Origin: Litchfieldia alkalitelluris
GTDB lineage: Bacteria; Bacillota; Bacilli; Bacillales; Salisediminibacteriaceae
Assembly: GCF_002153425.1 (NCBI RefSeq)
Contig: NZ_KZ119600.1
Span: 4,714,935-4,778,934, forward strand
Length of the DNA: 64,000 nt
Direction: 5' to 3'
Every line of letters begins with the position of its first letter. The stretch's first letter is position 1. A program made the position numbers and the translations under genes. Positions 26,556-37,262 of the stretch are shown piece by piece. The notes under the pieces were generated by a model. It ran no database searches, was not told where the DNA came from, and saw only the letters and a program-made list of their open reading frames with translations.

Positions 26556-26630
26556 TGGTGACCCGTACGGGATTCGAACCCGTGTTACCGCCGTGAAAGG
26601 GCGGTGTCTTAACCACTTGACCAACGGGCC
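26556..26630 (-). tRNA. tRNA-Glu (anticodon TTC), CCA encoded
   Basis: 75 bases. Acceptor GGCCCGT/ACGGGTC, anticodon loop CTTTCAC in stem CCGCC/GGCGG, T loop GTTCGAA, encoded CCA. First gene in the cluster (order Glu-fMet-Asp-Phe-Thr). Confidence 0.95.
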
Positions 26631-26670
26631 AACTTTTAAAAGTGCAAATCATTTCTTAGCGACAAGAAAT

Positions 26671-26699
26671 ATCTTAACATCCATTAAAGAAAAATACAA
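26671..26699 (-). promoter_or_regulatory. Sigma-A promoter of the tRNA cluster
   Basis: On the minus strand TTGTAT (26699-26694), a 17-base spacer, and TAAGAT (26676-26671). It lies about 40 bases upstream of tRNA-Glu. Confidence 0.7.
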
Positions 26700-26729
26700 T
26701 ATACTTTTTAAAAATAATTTTTAAACATA

Positions 26730-26784
26730 GGGACGGTTCTTGCGTTCACAGTTATCTGACAATTATAAACGCAAGAACCGTCCC
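26730..26784. repeat. Dispersed GGGACGGTTCTTGCG palindrome acting as gene end
   Basis: GGGACGGTTCTTGCGTT (26730-26746) and its exact complement (26768-26784) form a 17-bp perfect stem with a 21-base loop, ending at the MFS stop codon. This sequence is familiar as a scattered repeat in Bacillaceae genomes. It may double as terminator for the MFS gene, although the U tract is weak. Confidence 0.8.
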
Positions 26785-28032
26785 CTATATTACACCCTTA
26801 GCTTCACCGTTGTTAAATAGCTTTGCACGATCGATACCAGGTAGTTTACGTAAGACGGGACTACATAACCAAAAAATACTGAAGATCACCATTGAGATAC
26901 CACAGATGAATATAGATAATTCTGGTGCAAATGTTTCACCTAATAAACCACCAATTAAAGAACCTAAGGGCATTCCTAGAGCTGCTGCACTAGTTATTAA
27001 AGTGATTACTCTGCCTATATAGGCTGTCTCTACTTGTTTCTGTATGGCAGAAAAAACAAGAATGTTAGTTATCCCAATGGAAATTGCACCTATACAGAAT
27101 AGAATTAGGGATGCTATTAATGGTAAAGTTGCTGCACCTATCCAAACTATACCTGTACCAATATATGCTGTAATAATTAATTTTCCAAAATCGATATGTT
27201 TTAGCTTTGGTGAAACAATCGTACCGATCATTATTCCTAGCGACAATGAAGCTAGATAAAATCCATATACAGCTTCTATGCCATTACCTTTCATAAGAGA
27301 AAATGCAGGTAAATTCGTTGTCATGATAACCATTGCAATGTTGATAAAAACGATAGAAAAAATCATTTTAGGAACTAATGAATTCCGAATATAGTTAAAC
27401 CCTGCTTTTAGATCCATGAAGTAAACATTTGTGACAGCCCCAATTGACTTAGATTTATCTTTAGATATATCTGGTTGTTTAAAATTTAAAAATGTATATA
27501 AAAGGCTTACTAATAATAAACAGACTGCAAAAATTGAAATAGCCGAAACAGTACCAATAAAAGTTATTATAATACCTGCTCCTGCAATAAAGACAATATC
27601 CATTGCTTCTCGAACCGTTTGTAAATAAGAGTTTGCTTCAATCACATTGTCTTCTCCCACAATGAGTGGCAAAATGGTTGATTCAATTGGATAAGTGTAT
27701 TGCGTGAATAAAGCTGTGATAAACAACAAAGTGATTACATACCAAACATTTAGTCCAATGGTGAAGTGTAATAATGGTAACGTCAATAAGATAATCGCTT
27801 TAATAAGATTACTATATACCAGACCATTTTTATATTTTGCATAATTTGCTAATGGAGCGATTAAGAACGACAAAACACCTGCTGATGATATTGCAAACAT
27901 TGCCAGTCCAGAATAGAAAACACTTCCACTCAAATTTAAAACGAGCAACATACCTGCAACTAAGTAAATCCCACTCCCTAAACCATTAATAAAAACACCT
28001 ATCATTAAGATTAAAAAGTTCCTTTCCAACAT
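26785..28032 (-). CDS. MFS transporter (multidrug/macrolide-efflux-like)
   Basis: 415 residues with about 12 hydrophobic helices and a cytoplasmic break near 195-212 (FKQPDISKDKSKSIGAV). It resembles the MFS3/macrolide efflux-like group (MLERNFLILMIGVFINGLGSG; LTQYTYPIESTILPLIVGEDNVIEAN is typical of that group). Start is uncertain: the ATG at 28032 has no nearby ribosome site, while AGGAGGGTG lies about 30 bases upstream and no ATG, GTG or TTG opens the frame nearer to it. It is 24 bases after the ArsR-like gene and probably repressed by it. Substrate unknown. Confidence 0.85.
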   Translation of the reverse strand: MLERNFLILMIGVFINGLGSGIYLVAGMLLVLNLSGSVFYSGLAMFAISSAGVLSFLIAPLANYAKYKNGLVYSNLIKAIILLTLPLLHFTIGLNVWYVITLLFITALFTQYTYPIESTILPLIVGEDNVIEANSYLQTVREAMDIVFIAGAGIIITFIGTVSAISIFAVCLLLVSLLYTFLNFKQPDISKDKSKSIGAVTNVYFMDLKAGFNYIRNSLVPKMIFSIVFINIAMVIMTTNLPAFSLMKGNGIEAVYGFYLASLSLGIMIGTIVSPKLKHIDFGKLIITAYIGTGIVWIGAATLPLIASLILFCIGAISIGITNILVFSAIQKQVETAYIGRVITLITSAAALGMPLGSLIGGLLGETFAPELSIFICGISMVIFSIFWLCSPVLRKLPGIDRAKLFNNGEAKGVI

Positions 28033-28055
28033 AAATGGCTTTAATTTACCGATAA

Positions 28056-28541
28056 CTACTCACCCTCCTCATTAGAATTTTTTACAAGAAATTCTATAGA
28101 ATAGGGTGATTGATCCTCACTATCCTTTTCTTTATAAGATAAATGTCCATATTTAAAGATGAGGTCCTCTACCTCTTTACTTAACTGATCCAAAAGTTTT
28201 TTAGACAAATAAATATTTGCAGCTTTACCGGCTACATGACCAATAGGAGAGGCTTTCTCTGGATTTTTAAAGACCCTGGCTTTAGATTTATAATATTTTT
28301 CAACAATCCCCTTTTCAGTATTAACGCGATCCACTTCCAAAATCTCGTGCTTAACAAGTTGTTGAATATGGTAATAAACAGTTCCTGGATTTTTTCCAAC
28401 TAAATCGGCTACTTGTTTAGGTGTCATAGGCTTTTCATAAAGTAAAGCTACCATTCTTGAGCGTAGTGGATTAGACAAAACCCTTTGTTGTTCCCAATTA
28501 ACTTCCATGACATCACTCGTATCCTTATAATTTCTATCCAT
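28056..28541 (-). CDS. ArsR-like winged-helix repressor of the MFS gene
   Basis: 161 residues. Winged helix at about 18-80: QQRVLSNPLRSRMVALLYEK, then MTPKQVADLVGKNPGTVYYHIQQLVKHEILE, as in the HTH_20/ArsR-like group that senses drugs or other ligands rather than metals. No metal-binding cysteines. The C-terminal half is a helical effector or dimer region. First gene of a two-gene unit with the MFS pump; a palindromic operator overlaps its promoter, so it very probably autoregulates. Confidence 0.88.
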   Translation of the reverse strand: MDRNYKDTSDVMEVNWEQQRVLSNPLRSRMVALLYEKPMTPKQVADLVGKNPGTVYYHIQQLVKHEILEVDRVNTEKGIVEKYYKSKARVFKNPEKASPIGHVAGKAANIYLSKKLLDQLSKEVEDLIFKYGHLSYKEKDSEDQSPYSIEFLVKNSNEEGE

Positions 28542-28590
28542 TTCGTCCCTCCTAAATAATTTCTTTTAATATATTTGTACCCCTAATTTG

Positions 28591-28646
28591 ATTTGGAAAT
28601 ACAAATCATTTGTATTTATAATACGATTTGTATTTCCAAATGTCAA
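28591..28646 (-). promoter_or_regulatory. Sigma-A promoter embedded in a palindromic operator
   Basis: Minus-strand TTGACA (28646-28641), 17-base spacer, TATTAT (28623-28618). ATTTGGAAATACAAAT (28591-28606) and ATTTGTATTTCCAAAT (28626-28641) are perfect 16-base inverted arms flanking the -10, the second filling most of the spacer. AAATACAAAT/ATTTGTATTT inside gives a further palindrome. Confidence 0.85.
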
Positions 28647-28675
28647 TGCCTTTTCGTTTATTTGTTCATCAAAAA

Positions 28676-28716
28676 TAAAAGGGCCGACCATGTGATATCA
28701 AACATGATCAGCCCTG
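28676..28716 (-). terminator. purA terminator
   Basis: On the minus strand AGGGCTGATCATGT pairs with ACATGGTCGGCCCT, then TTTTAT. Complement of 28681-28715; 18 bases past the purA stop. Confidence 0.85.
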
Positions 28717-28733
28717 TAAGTATTAAGTATTGA

Positions 28734-30044
<1,311 letters not shown>

Positions 30045-30138
30045 TCAGTTTTTATAACACTTTATTTCATTTAATAATTAATAAATTGTTCATGTGTTTG
30101 TGCATTTATTCTTTTTAAATATTTTGAAAACCAGTGTT

Positions 30139-30219
30139 AGTTTATCAGCTTTTAGGGATACAGTCAATAAAAAAGGCGAACATTAGTTAAGTTTTCTTCG
30201 TTATACGTTCGGTTATTTT
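30139..30219 (-). promoter_or_regulatory. purA promoter with paired PurR boxes
   Basis: Minus-strand TTGACT (30167-30162), 17-base spacer, TAAACT (30144-30139). Directly upstream lie two inverted PurBoxes: CGAACATTA on the plus strand (30177-30185) and AATAACCGAACG on the minus strand (complement of 30206-30217). Orientation and spacing match the B. subtilis pattern of PurR repression relieved by PRPP. The purA start is about 115 bases downstream. Confidence 0.8.
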
Positions 30220-30369
30220 GTGTATAATTCATAAAAAGCTGGTAATTATGATCTTAAATTAGGGTATACCAACAAAACAGAAGGAACTAATACAAGCCAT
30301 AGGAGCACTGTAAAATTAGCAAATAAAAACAGTACCACTGTGACTAATGAGAAAATCTACAACATGCTT

Positions 30370-30590
30370 TGATTTAATAAGGGGAGGATTTCCGCTTAAA
30401 TTAAAAATTCTCCTAATTTCGTCGCAAATTAGGGGAGTTTTTCCGCCTATGTAAAGGAAACTCCTCCTTTTGAAATAGATTCGAGTCAATAAGCAGAATT
30501 TCTCCGGTTATTCATACTTTTTTCCGTGCTATTTATTAATTAAGGGAAATTTCTCCGCTTATTTATTCAATTCAGCATTTCCATATCTCT
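30370..30590. repeat. Imperfect 50-60 bp repeats with TTTCTCCGCTTATT core
   Basis: Within the 765-base gap between purA and dnaC, variants of ATTTCTCCGCTTATT recur near 30387, 30437, 30499 and 30549. ATTCTCCTAATTT also faces AAATTAGGGGAGT across CGTCGC. I see no gene in the remainder of the gap apart from the purA promoter region and the dnaC terminator. Confidence 0.6.
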
Positions 30591-30752
30591 TCGTTTCTTT
30601 AATTAAATTTCTTGAAAGAATTTATATATCTTTTCATTATCTTTAATATAAATTACCAAATCTCCTTTGGATAAACTCTTCAATCATGTATGGTCCCTTT
30701 TTATTGGGTTGTTCACCCTTTTTGTACTCTATTGTGAGCCGTTTTCAATTTT

Positions 30753-30793
30753 AGTTAAAAAAAAGAAGCTTGCCCGTATTAAAGGCTAAGCTC
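30753..30793 (-). terminator. dnaC terminator, overlapping the stop codon
   Basis: On the minus strand AGCTTAGCC and GGGCAAGCT pair around a 7-9 base loop, followed by TCTTTTTTTT. The TAG stop (30786-30788) lies in the left arm. Confidence 0.85.
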
Positions 30794-32150
30794 CTGGTGG
30801 GATATCTTGATCATCATAACGACGCTCAAGATTCACGAATTTATTATATTCTTTAACGAAAGCAAGCTCTACTGTCCCTACAGGACCGTTACGCTGTTTT
30901 GCTATAATGATTTCTATAATATCTTTCTTTTCACTTTCTTTATCGTAATAATCGTCACGATATAAGAAGGCAACGATATCGGCATCCTGCTCAATACTTC
31001 CAGATTCACGAATATCAGACATCATCGGACGCTTGTCTGTTCTTGACTCAACACCACGGGATAACTGGGATAAGGCAATGACAGGTACTTCAAGCTCACG
31101 GGCAAGTCCCTTAAGTGAACGGGAAATTTCTGATACCTCTTGTTGACGACCTTCGCCACTTCGAGCATCCCCTTGAATAAGCTGTAAATAGTCAATCATA
31201 ATCATTCCAAGACCACGCTCTTGCTTTAGACGTCGGCATTTCGCCCTAATTTCATTCACCTTGATACCTGGTGTATCATCAATATAAATTCCTGCCTTAG
31301 ATAAGGTTCCCATCGCCATTGTCAGCTTTTGCCAATCTTCATCTAGTAATTTACCTGTACGAAGTCTTTGAGCATCAATATTTCCCTCTGCACAGAGCAT
31401 ACGCATGACTAGTTGGTCTGCACCCATCTCCAAACTAAAGATTGCCACATTTTCGTCCGTTTTTGTTGCCACGTTCTGCGTAATGTTTAAGGCGAACGCC
31501 GTTTTACCTACTGATGGTCGAGCTGCTACGATGATGAGATCATTTCTTTGGAATCCTGCAGTGATTCGGTCTAACTCTGAAAACCCTGTTGGAATCCCTG
31601 TTATTTCACCAGCTGTATGCTGTAACAATTCAATTTTATCAAAGGCTTCTACTAAAACATCTTTGATTGATACAAATGCACCTGAATTCTTTTTCTGTGA
31701 AACTTCTAAAATTGTTTTTTCAGCTTCGTTCAAGATAGAATCTACATCTTCATCTGCAGCATAGCCTTCAGCAGCTATAGTCGTTGCAACCCTAATTAAT
31801 CGACGCAGAAGCGATTTTTCCTCTACCATTTGACTGTAATAGTCTATGTTTGCAGCTGTAGGTACTCCTCCAGCTAAATCACTTAAATAAGATACACCGC
31901 CAACCTCATCTAACCATTTTTTCGTTTGAAGTTCTGAGGTTACTGTAATTAAATCTACAGGCTCCCCTTTTTGGGCCAATGATAACATCACCGTGTAAAT
32001 ACGTTGGTGTGAGGCTCTATAAAAATCCTCTGGAACTAATCGCTCTGATGCAGATACTAATGCTTCATCGTTTATAAAAATAGCACCTAGGACAGCTTGT
32101 TCCGCTTCTATATTTTGTGGCGGTGTACGGTCAGTAAAGATATCACTCAT
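30786..32150 (-). CDS. dnaC: Replicative DNA helicase (DnaB family)
   Basis: 454 residues. N-terminal collar domain about 1-105 (PPQNIEAEQAVLGAIF), linker helix, RecA-like motor with Walker A AARPSVGKTAFAL (209-221), Walker B MIMIDYLQLI and the arginine-finger region. Unwinds DNA at the fork as a hexamer; named dnaC in B. subtilis. It is 28 bases after rplI, so part of the yybS-gdpP-rplI-dnaC operon. Confidence 0.98.
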   Translation of the reverse strand: MSDIFTDRTPPQNIEAEQAVLGAIFINDEALVSASERLVPEDFYRASHQRIYTVMLSLAQKGEPVDLITVTSELQTKKWLDEVGGVSYLSDLAGGVPTAANIDYYSQMVEEKSLLRRLIRVATTIAAEGYAADEDVDSILNEAEKTILEVSQKKNSGAFVSIKDVLVEAFDKIELLQHTAGEITGIPTGFSELDRITAGFQRNDLIIVAARPSVGKTAFALNITQNVATKTDENVAIFSLEMGADQLVMRMLCAEGNIDAQRLRTGKLLDEDWQKLTMAMGTLSKAGIYIDDTPGIKVNEIRAKCRRLKQERGLGMIMIDYLQLIQGDARSGEGRQQEVSEISRSLKGLARELEVPVIALSQLSRGVESRTDKRPMMSDIRESGSIEQDADIVAFLYRDDYYDKESEKKDIIEIIIAKQRNGPVGTVELAFVKEYNKFVNLERRYDDQDIPPGA

Positions 32151-32177
32151 GACCCAATCCCCTCGTTTCTTTAGTGT

Positions 32178-32621
32178 TTATTCTTCGATGACATGGACTT
32201 TAAGTGTTGCATTTACCTTTGGATGTACTTTTAAATTTACGTTCGTATATCCTAAATTACGGATAGGTTCGTCCATTTCAATTTTTCTTTTATCTACTTT
32301 AACTTTCATTTTCTTTAAATGCTCAGCAATTTGTTTATTGGTTACGGCCCCAAATAATCTGCCACCTTCACCTGACTTTGCTTTTATTTTCACTTCCATA
32401 GACTCTAGTTTTTCTTTGAGTTGTTCTGCTTGTTTCACTTCTTCTTCTGCTTGCTTTTGTTTACTTTCCTGTTTCTTCTCCAACGTTTTCATATTACCAG
32501 CATTGGCTTCAATTGCTAGATTATTCTTAAATAAATAGTTTCGAGCATACCCTTCTGAAACATTCTTCACTTCACCTTTTTTACCTTTACCTTTTACATC
32601 GCTTAAAAAGATGACTTTCAT
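32178..32621 (-). CDS. rplI: 50S ribosomal protein L9
   Basis: 147 residues. Starts [20 protein letters not shown] with the bL9 signature [19 protein letters not shown], a long central helix rich in K/E/Q (50-80), and the C-terminal domain [20 protein letters not shown]. Binds domain V of 23S rRNA near L1. Its ATG overlaps the gdpP stop by four bases, so translation is coupled. Confidence 0.99.
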   Translation of the reverse strand: MKVIFLSDVKGKGKKGEVKNVSEGYARNYLFKNNLAIEANAGNMKTLEKKQESKQKQAEEEVKQAEQLKEKLESMEVKIKAKSGEGGRLFGAVTNKQIAEHLKKMKVKVDKRKIEMDEPIRNLGYTNVNLKVHPKVNATLKVHVIEE

Positions 32622-34588
32622 GTCGATTGTCCTCCTTTAAAATAATCATCTATTTTTTCCTTAAGTAATTCTTCTGCTTCTTCGATCTCAATTCCTTCTA
32701 ACTGTGTAGCAGCATTAGATAAATGGCCACCGCCACCCATATTCTCCATTATAACTTGAACATTAACATCTCCTAAAGAGCGAGCACTAATCGTAACTCG
32801 GCCATCATTAAGTTTAGAAATAACAAAGGATGCAATAACATCATTCATGGTTAACAATGTATCTGCGGCTTGTGCAATAATCAATTGTTCATAATCTTCC
32901 TCAGGATCTCCTATTGCAATCGCAGTGCCCCCACCATATATATAAGCTCTTTCTACCAATTTTGCTCGTTTTACAAACTGGTCCAGGTCTTCCTTCATTA
33001 ACTTTTGAACTTGCGTTGCGTCTGCACCTTTACTTTTTAGATAAGATGCTGCATCAAAAGTACGTGAACCTGTACGAACGGCAAAGCTTTTCGTATCCAC
33101 AATAATCCCAGCTAACAATGCAGTTGATTCAAGTACATCTAGCTTCGGTTGTGTTGGTTGATACTCTAGAAGTTCTGTTACAAGTTCTGCTGTGGAAGAT
33201 GCATAAGGCTCCATATAAACGAGGACAGCCTCCTCAATAAATTCTTCCCCTCGTCGATGGTGATCGATTACTATAATGCGATCCATCATATTAAGTAATG
33301 CTGGTTCAATAACGAGTGATGGTTTATGCGTATCTACAACTACTAGTAAACATTCTTCCGTTACTTCCTCACGCGCTTTCTCTGGAGTAATGAATTTTTC
33401 CCATAACTCTGGTTTCTTCTTAATTCTTTCAACGAGCTTTTTCACACTATCATTCATTTCCATTGGATCTAACACAATATATGCCTCTTTACCGATAGAC
33501 TCTACTATTTTCAACATACCAATAGCAGCACCAATGGAATCAAGATCTGGATTTTTGTGACCCATTAGAAAAACTTTATTACTATCTGATATAAAACCTC
33601 TAATTGCATGTGAAATCACCCTAGCACGGACCCTAGTTCGTTTCTCCACTGCATTAGACTTACCACCATAAAAGCGAACTTTTCCGTTAGCTTGCTTAAT
33701 TGCAGCTTGATCGCCACCCCTACCAAGTGCTAAATCTAAGCTTGAATGGGCTAGTTGACCCAATTCTCTCATTCCAGACTTTCCAGTACCAATACCTATG
33801 CTTAATGTAAGAGCCACCCTTTCATGGGCTGTAGCTTCCCTAACTTCATCAAGAATAGTAAACCTGTCTTCCTCTAGGGCAGCTAATGTCTCCGTATTGA
33901 AAACTGCAATATATCTGTCAGCGGCCGTTCGGCGTAATAATATATCATTATTTTTTGACCAAGAGTTTAATTTCTCAGTTACATGAGCTAAAAGCTTACT
34001 ACGTAACTGATCTTCCATACCTTGAGTTACTTCATCATAATTATCAAGATAGATTAACCCAATGACTGTCCTGTCTTTTTCAAATAGCTCTTTTATTTCT
34101 TGTTCTTCAGTAGCATCGAAAAAATATAGTAACCTTTCATTCACTTCATGAACAATTCTATACTTGTTACCTGCAATATTAATAATGAACGTTCTATCTT
34201 CCTCATTAAGTATATCTGGAAGTTGATCAGATATAAATTCTAAGTTTTTTCCAACACAGTCTTCCTCTTTCAAACTTGCAATATAAGGGTTAGCCCATTG
34301 AATGCTTCCCTCTTCATTATATAAAACTATTCCAAGGGGAAGGTGAGTAACAGCCTCTTCACCAGCCTTATTTACGCGATAGGTTAACGTTGATATATAT
34401 TCTGATAGTTCATCTTCAAATTGTGTTTTTGCACGATTCATCAAGTACAAAACCACACCAAGGATAAGAAAACCAACGAGCCCTAATTGCCATTGATAAA
34501 TAGTAACAATCCCTGAGAATATGATTGATATAACAAATAGTGCTATTACATGATAACCATGCCATCTTTTTAATAGAAAATTAGGCAT
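32618..34588 (-). CDS. gdpP: Cyclic-di-AMP phosphodiesterase GdpP
   Basis: 656 residues. Two N-terminal membrane helices (about 10-30 and 35-50), PAS-like domain 80-160, degenerate GGDEF 170-300, then DHH/DHHA1 with metal ligands H344, D348 and D350 ([11 protein letters not shown]), D419 (VVVDTHKP) and DHH at 442-444. C-terminal [14 protein letters not shown] binds substrate. Degrades c-di-AMP and so tunes potassium, osmotic balance and wall stress. All catalytic residues are intact. Confidence 0.97.
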   Translation of the reverse strand: MPNFLLKRWHGYHVIALFVISIIFSGIVTIYQWQLGLVGFLILGVVLYLMNRAKTQFEDELSEYISTLTYRVNKAGEEAVTHLPLGIVLYNEEGSIQWANPYIASLKEEDCVGKNLEFISDQLPDILNEEDRTFIINIAGNKYRIVHEVNERLLYFFDATEEQEIKELFEKDRTVIGLIYLDNYDEVTQGMEDQLRSKLLAHVTEKLNSWSKNNDILLRRTAADRYIAVFNTETLAALEEDRFTILDEVREATAHERVALTLSIGIGTGKSGMRELGQLAHSSLDLALGRGGDQAAIKQANGKVRFYGGKSNAVEKRTRVRARVISHAIRGFISDSNKVFLMGHKNPDLDSIGAAIGMLKIVESIGKEAYIVLDPMEMNDSVKKLVERIKKKPELWEKFITPEKAREEVTEECLLVVVDTHKPSLVIEPALLNMMDRIIVIDHHRRGEEFIEEAVLVYMEPYASSTAELVTELLEYQPTQPKLDVLESTALLAGIIVDTKSFAVRTGSRTFDAASYLKSKGADATQVQKLMKEDLDQFVKRAKLVERAYIYGGGTAIAIGDPEEDYEQLIIAQAADTLLTMNDVIASFVISKLNDGRVTISARSLGDVNVQVIMENMGGGGHLSNAATQLEGIEIEEAEELLKEKIDDYFKGGQST

Positions 34589-34600
34589 TATTTACAACTC

Positions 34601-35536
34601 CTACTTCTTTGAGTTCAATCTTTTCCTTAGTTCAAAACCAAGGTCTATAATTCCGACGATCCGTACTAAATACAGTACAGGAGCTAAGATAAATGAAACA
34701 ATCACTATTAAAACAGGCATGAGAATTCCTTTGTTTTTATGGTGAAAGAAGAAAAAGATAAATGAAAATCCTTGAATCAACATGATAGTTTCAAGTAATG
34801 GTCTTAAGTTAGCTGTAACAATAAAGAGTGGTGAACCAACTTCAATATCCATTAAGATAATGATATAAACAATTAAATAATACCATATAACTGCTTTAGG
34901 AAATGTCCATTCTCTAAACGGTGGAAATAAGGAAACTTCCAAATTTTTTGCCCTTAGAAAACGTGAGCTTAGCCATTGCACAATAAAGGCAAATGCAATC
35001 CCTATCATAATAATTATCGTTGGTGCTACATAAGATAGTAAATCAACAAACTCTTCTACAACTTCTAAATAAGCCTCTTCCTCGAAAGTAAACATAAACA
35101 GCATTTCTTCAGTTGTTTCTATAGATTCATGTAATATATTTTGCATTTCGTTAATTGGATTCACTCCAACTAATACAATGGAGCCAATAAAATTTAATAA
35201 TAGGGCCGCAATAAAGGCCAATGCTCCTCCTTGTAAAACTCCAAAGGCATTCTTTCTCCTTCGATATAGTTCACCAATCACAATACCACCAATAGTGAAG
35301 CCCACTGTTAAAGGTAGTGCCGCAGGGCCAATAAATAGGAATAAAGCGAAGAAGGAAATCAAGCCTAATAATATTCCAGGTCGTAGCCCATTTTTGTTTG
35401 TATATATAACAAAAGGAATTGGTAATAGAAACAATGTAAATAATCCTATTAAAGGTATTAGCAATGTTATTACAGCAAGTAGTAAATATATTCCTAAGTA
35501 TATTGCTCCTTCTCTAAGTAACTTTGAGCGATCCAT
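34601..35536 (-). CDS. yybS: YybS family membrane protein (DUF2232)
   Basis: 311 residues with about eight hydrophobic helices and short loops, resembling S-component-like folds. Begins MDRSKLLREGAIYLGIYLLLAVITLLIPLIG. Function unknown; the conserved position before gdpP (12-base gap) suggests co-expression with c-di-AMP turnover. Confidence 0.9.
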   Translation of the reverse strand: MDRSKLLREGAIYLGIYLLLAVITLLIPLIGLFTLFLLPIPFVIYTNKNGLRPGILLGLISFFALFLFIGPAALPLTVGFTIGGIVIGELYRRRKNAFGVLQGGALAFIAALLLNFIGSIVLVGVNPINEMQNILHESIETTEEMLFMFTFEEEAYLEVVEEFVDLLSYVAPTIIIMIGIAFAFIVQWLSSRFLRAKNLEVSLFPPFREWTFPKAVIWYYLIVYIIILMDIEVGSPLFIVTANLRPLLETIMLIQGFSFIFFFFHHKNKGILMPVLIVIVSFILAPVLYLVRIVGIIDLGFELRKRLNSKK

Positions 35537-35694
35537 TACAGTACCTCTTTTCCGAATAAATTCAAGTCTGTCGACCCCTATTGTAGCATGAGAAGAATAA
35601 AAAGAACAAAAGGTAAAATAGTAATAATAGTAAGAAAAACGTTACCTTTATCATTATAATCTTCGTTCTTATTGTTTATAATTGCAGGTCAAAA

Positions 35695-35710
35695 TGTTTC
35701 ATGTGAAACA
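35695..35710. promoter_or_regulatory. parS: parS-like site with one mismatch
   Basis: TGTTTCATGTGAAACA differs from the ParB consensus TGTTTCACGTGAAACA only at the eighth base. It sits between the divergent-facing ends of yybS control region and rpsR, about 17 kb from dnaA. Confidence 0.65.
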
Positions 35711-35719
35711 TTCAGAAAA

Positions 35720-35757
35720 AATAAAGCACAGTAGCTCCGTCACTACTGTGCTTTATT
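35720..35757 (-). terminator. Terminator of the rpsF-ssb-rpsR operon
   Basis: AAAGCACAGTAG (35723-35734) pairs perfectly with CTACTGTGCTTT (35743-35754). U tracts on both sides; on the minus strand TATTTTTTC. Confidence 0.85.
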
Positions 35758-35817
35758 TTTTAAGTTTAGATGTTTATGTGATTGCTCTGTAACAACGAAT
35801 ACAGAGCATATCATGTA

Positions 35818-36045
35818 CTACTCAGTAACATACGGCAATAAAGCCATTGTACGAGAGCGCTTAATTGCGCGAGTTAATTGACGTTGATACTTAGCTGAAG
35901 TACCAGTTACACGACGAGGAAGAATTTTTCCGCGTTCGGAAACAAATTTCTTCAACAAGTCAGTATCTTTATAGTCGATTTTCGTAATTTTGTTCACTGT
36001 AAAGTAACATACTTTACGGCGTTTTGGACGACCACGACGTGCCAT
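35818..36045 (-). CDS. rpsR: 30S ribosomal protein S18
   Basis: 75 residues, basic: [40 protein letters not shown] and [23 protein letters not shown]. Binds S6 on the small-subunit platform. Last gene of rpsF-ssb-rpsR, 24 bases after ssb. The KVCYF Cys-containing N-terminus is that of zinc-independent bS18. Confidence 0.98.
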   Translation of the reverse strand: MARRGRPKRRKVCYFTVNKITKIDYKDTDLLKKFVSERGKILPRRVTGTSAKYQRQLTRAIKRSRTMALLPYVTE

Positions 36046-36069
36046 GAGAACCCCTCCTTTTATATTTTA

Positions 36070-36609
36070 TTAAAATGGAAGATCATCGTCACTGATATCA
36101 ATAGGCTTACCATCATTAGCAAACGGATCATCATTGTTTGGCTGGTTTGATGGACGACCTTGATTACCTTGACTAAATCCTTGTCCAGGTCCTGGGTTCG
36201 GAGGATTTTGTTGATAACCGCTATTGCCTTGCCCTTGTTGTTGATCATAACCGCTACCATATTGTTCGCGATTACCACCACCTGAAGCATTTCTAGGCTC
36301 TAAAAATTGAACACTGTCTGCTACGATTTCTGTTACGTAGACACGACGACCTTCATTATTATCATAGCTGCGTGTTTGAATGCGACCATCTACACCTGCA
36401 AGACTTCCTTTTTTCAAAAAGTTCGCCACGTTTTCAGCAGGCTTTCTCCAAATTACACAATTGATGAAATCCGCTTCGCGGTTCCCCTGTTGATTTGAAA
36501 ATGGACGATTTACAGCTAGTGTAAATGTTGCAACAGCTACGCCGTTAGCAGTATAACGTAATTCTGGGTCCTTCGTTAATCGGCCTACTAAGACAACTCG
36601 GTTTAACAT
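36070..36609 (-). CDS. ssbA: Single-stranded DNA-binding protein SsbA
   Basis: 179 residues. OB fold 1-105 ([43 protein letters not shown]), a Gly/Gln/Asn-rich linker about 108-165, and the C-terminal acidic tip DISDDDLPF that recruits RecQ, PriA and other partners. Essential replication SSB; in B. subtilis this operon copy is SsbA. Confidence 0.98.
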   Translation of the reverse strand: MLNRVVLVGRLTKDPELRYTANGVAVATFTLAVNRPFSNQQGNREADFINCVIWRKPAENVANFLKKGSLAGVDGRIQTRSYDNNEGRRVYVTEIVADSVQFLEPRNASGGGNREQYGSGYDQQQGQGNSGYQQNPPNPGPGQGFSQGNQGRPSNQPNNDDPFANDGKPIDISDDDLPF

Positions 36610-36657
36610 CCGAACTCCCCCCTGGAAAATATATTACTACTTCTTTAATTTATCTAA

Positions 36658-36945
36658 TTATTCTTCGTCTTTTACAACAATGTGTCGTAAAATGTTGTCG
36701 TTAATTCGAACTAAACGGTTGAATTCATCAATTGCTTCAGAAGGAGCATTTACGTTTAATAAAACGTAGTAACCTTCTGTAAAGTCATTGATTTCATAAG
36801 CTAAGCGACGCTTACCTTTTTCCTCAACTTTTTCGACTTCTGCGCCATTGTCTGATAAAACCTTGTTAAAACGCTCTACTACTTCTTTCGTAGCTGCTTC
36901 TTCAAGATTTGGACGTACAATGTACATAATTTCATATTTGCGCAT
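36658..36945 (-). CDS. rpsF: 30S ribosomal protein S6
   Basis: 95 residues: [65 protein letters not shown]. Pairs with S18 on the platform. First gene of the operon with a very strong ribosome site AAAGGAGGTGACG. Confidence 0.98.
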   Translation of the reverse strand: MRKYEIMYIVRPNLEEAATKEVVERFNKVLSDNGAEVEKVEEKGKRRLAYEINDFTEGYYVLLNVNAPSEAIDEFNRLVRINDNILRHIVVKDEE

Positions 36946-36949
36946 GTTT

Positions 36950-37000
36950 CGTCACCTCCTTTTGGACTAAGGCTCCTTTTCAAATGAAAGGAGCAAGGAG
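36950..37000 (-). promoter_or_regulatory. Candidate S6:S18 autoregulatory leader of rpsF
   Basis: In the 5' leader GCTCCTTT (complement of 36987-36994) pairs with AAAGGAGC (36972-36979) as a hairpin; CTCCTTT could instead pair with the ribosome site AAAGGAGG just before rpsF. A leader bound by the S6:S18 complex is known in this operon of other bacteria. The fold here is my inference. The rest of the 317-base gap upstream shows nothing clear. Confidence 0.45.
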
Positions 37001-37262
37001 CAAGTACAAGTATCATATTGCTCGCAATTGTCAATTATAGCAGAGTCATCACCCATTTACAAGAAGTGATTTTATATCCTGCTAATTTTCTTAGATAATG
37101 TCATAAAATAAGATTCAAATTAATGAAAATAAAACTATCTCATGCTTTTATTTGCACTGCAGAGATAGTTAGTTACTTTCTTATATAGTAGGTTACCCTA
37201 ATATAAGTCTTGTTAGATCACACTTACGGTTGGTTTACTCGCTTTGCGTGGGCGACTGGTGT

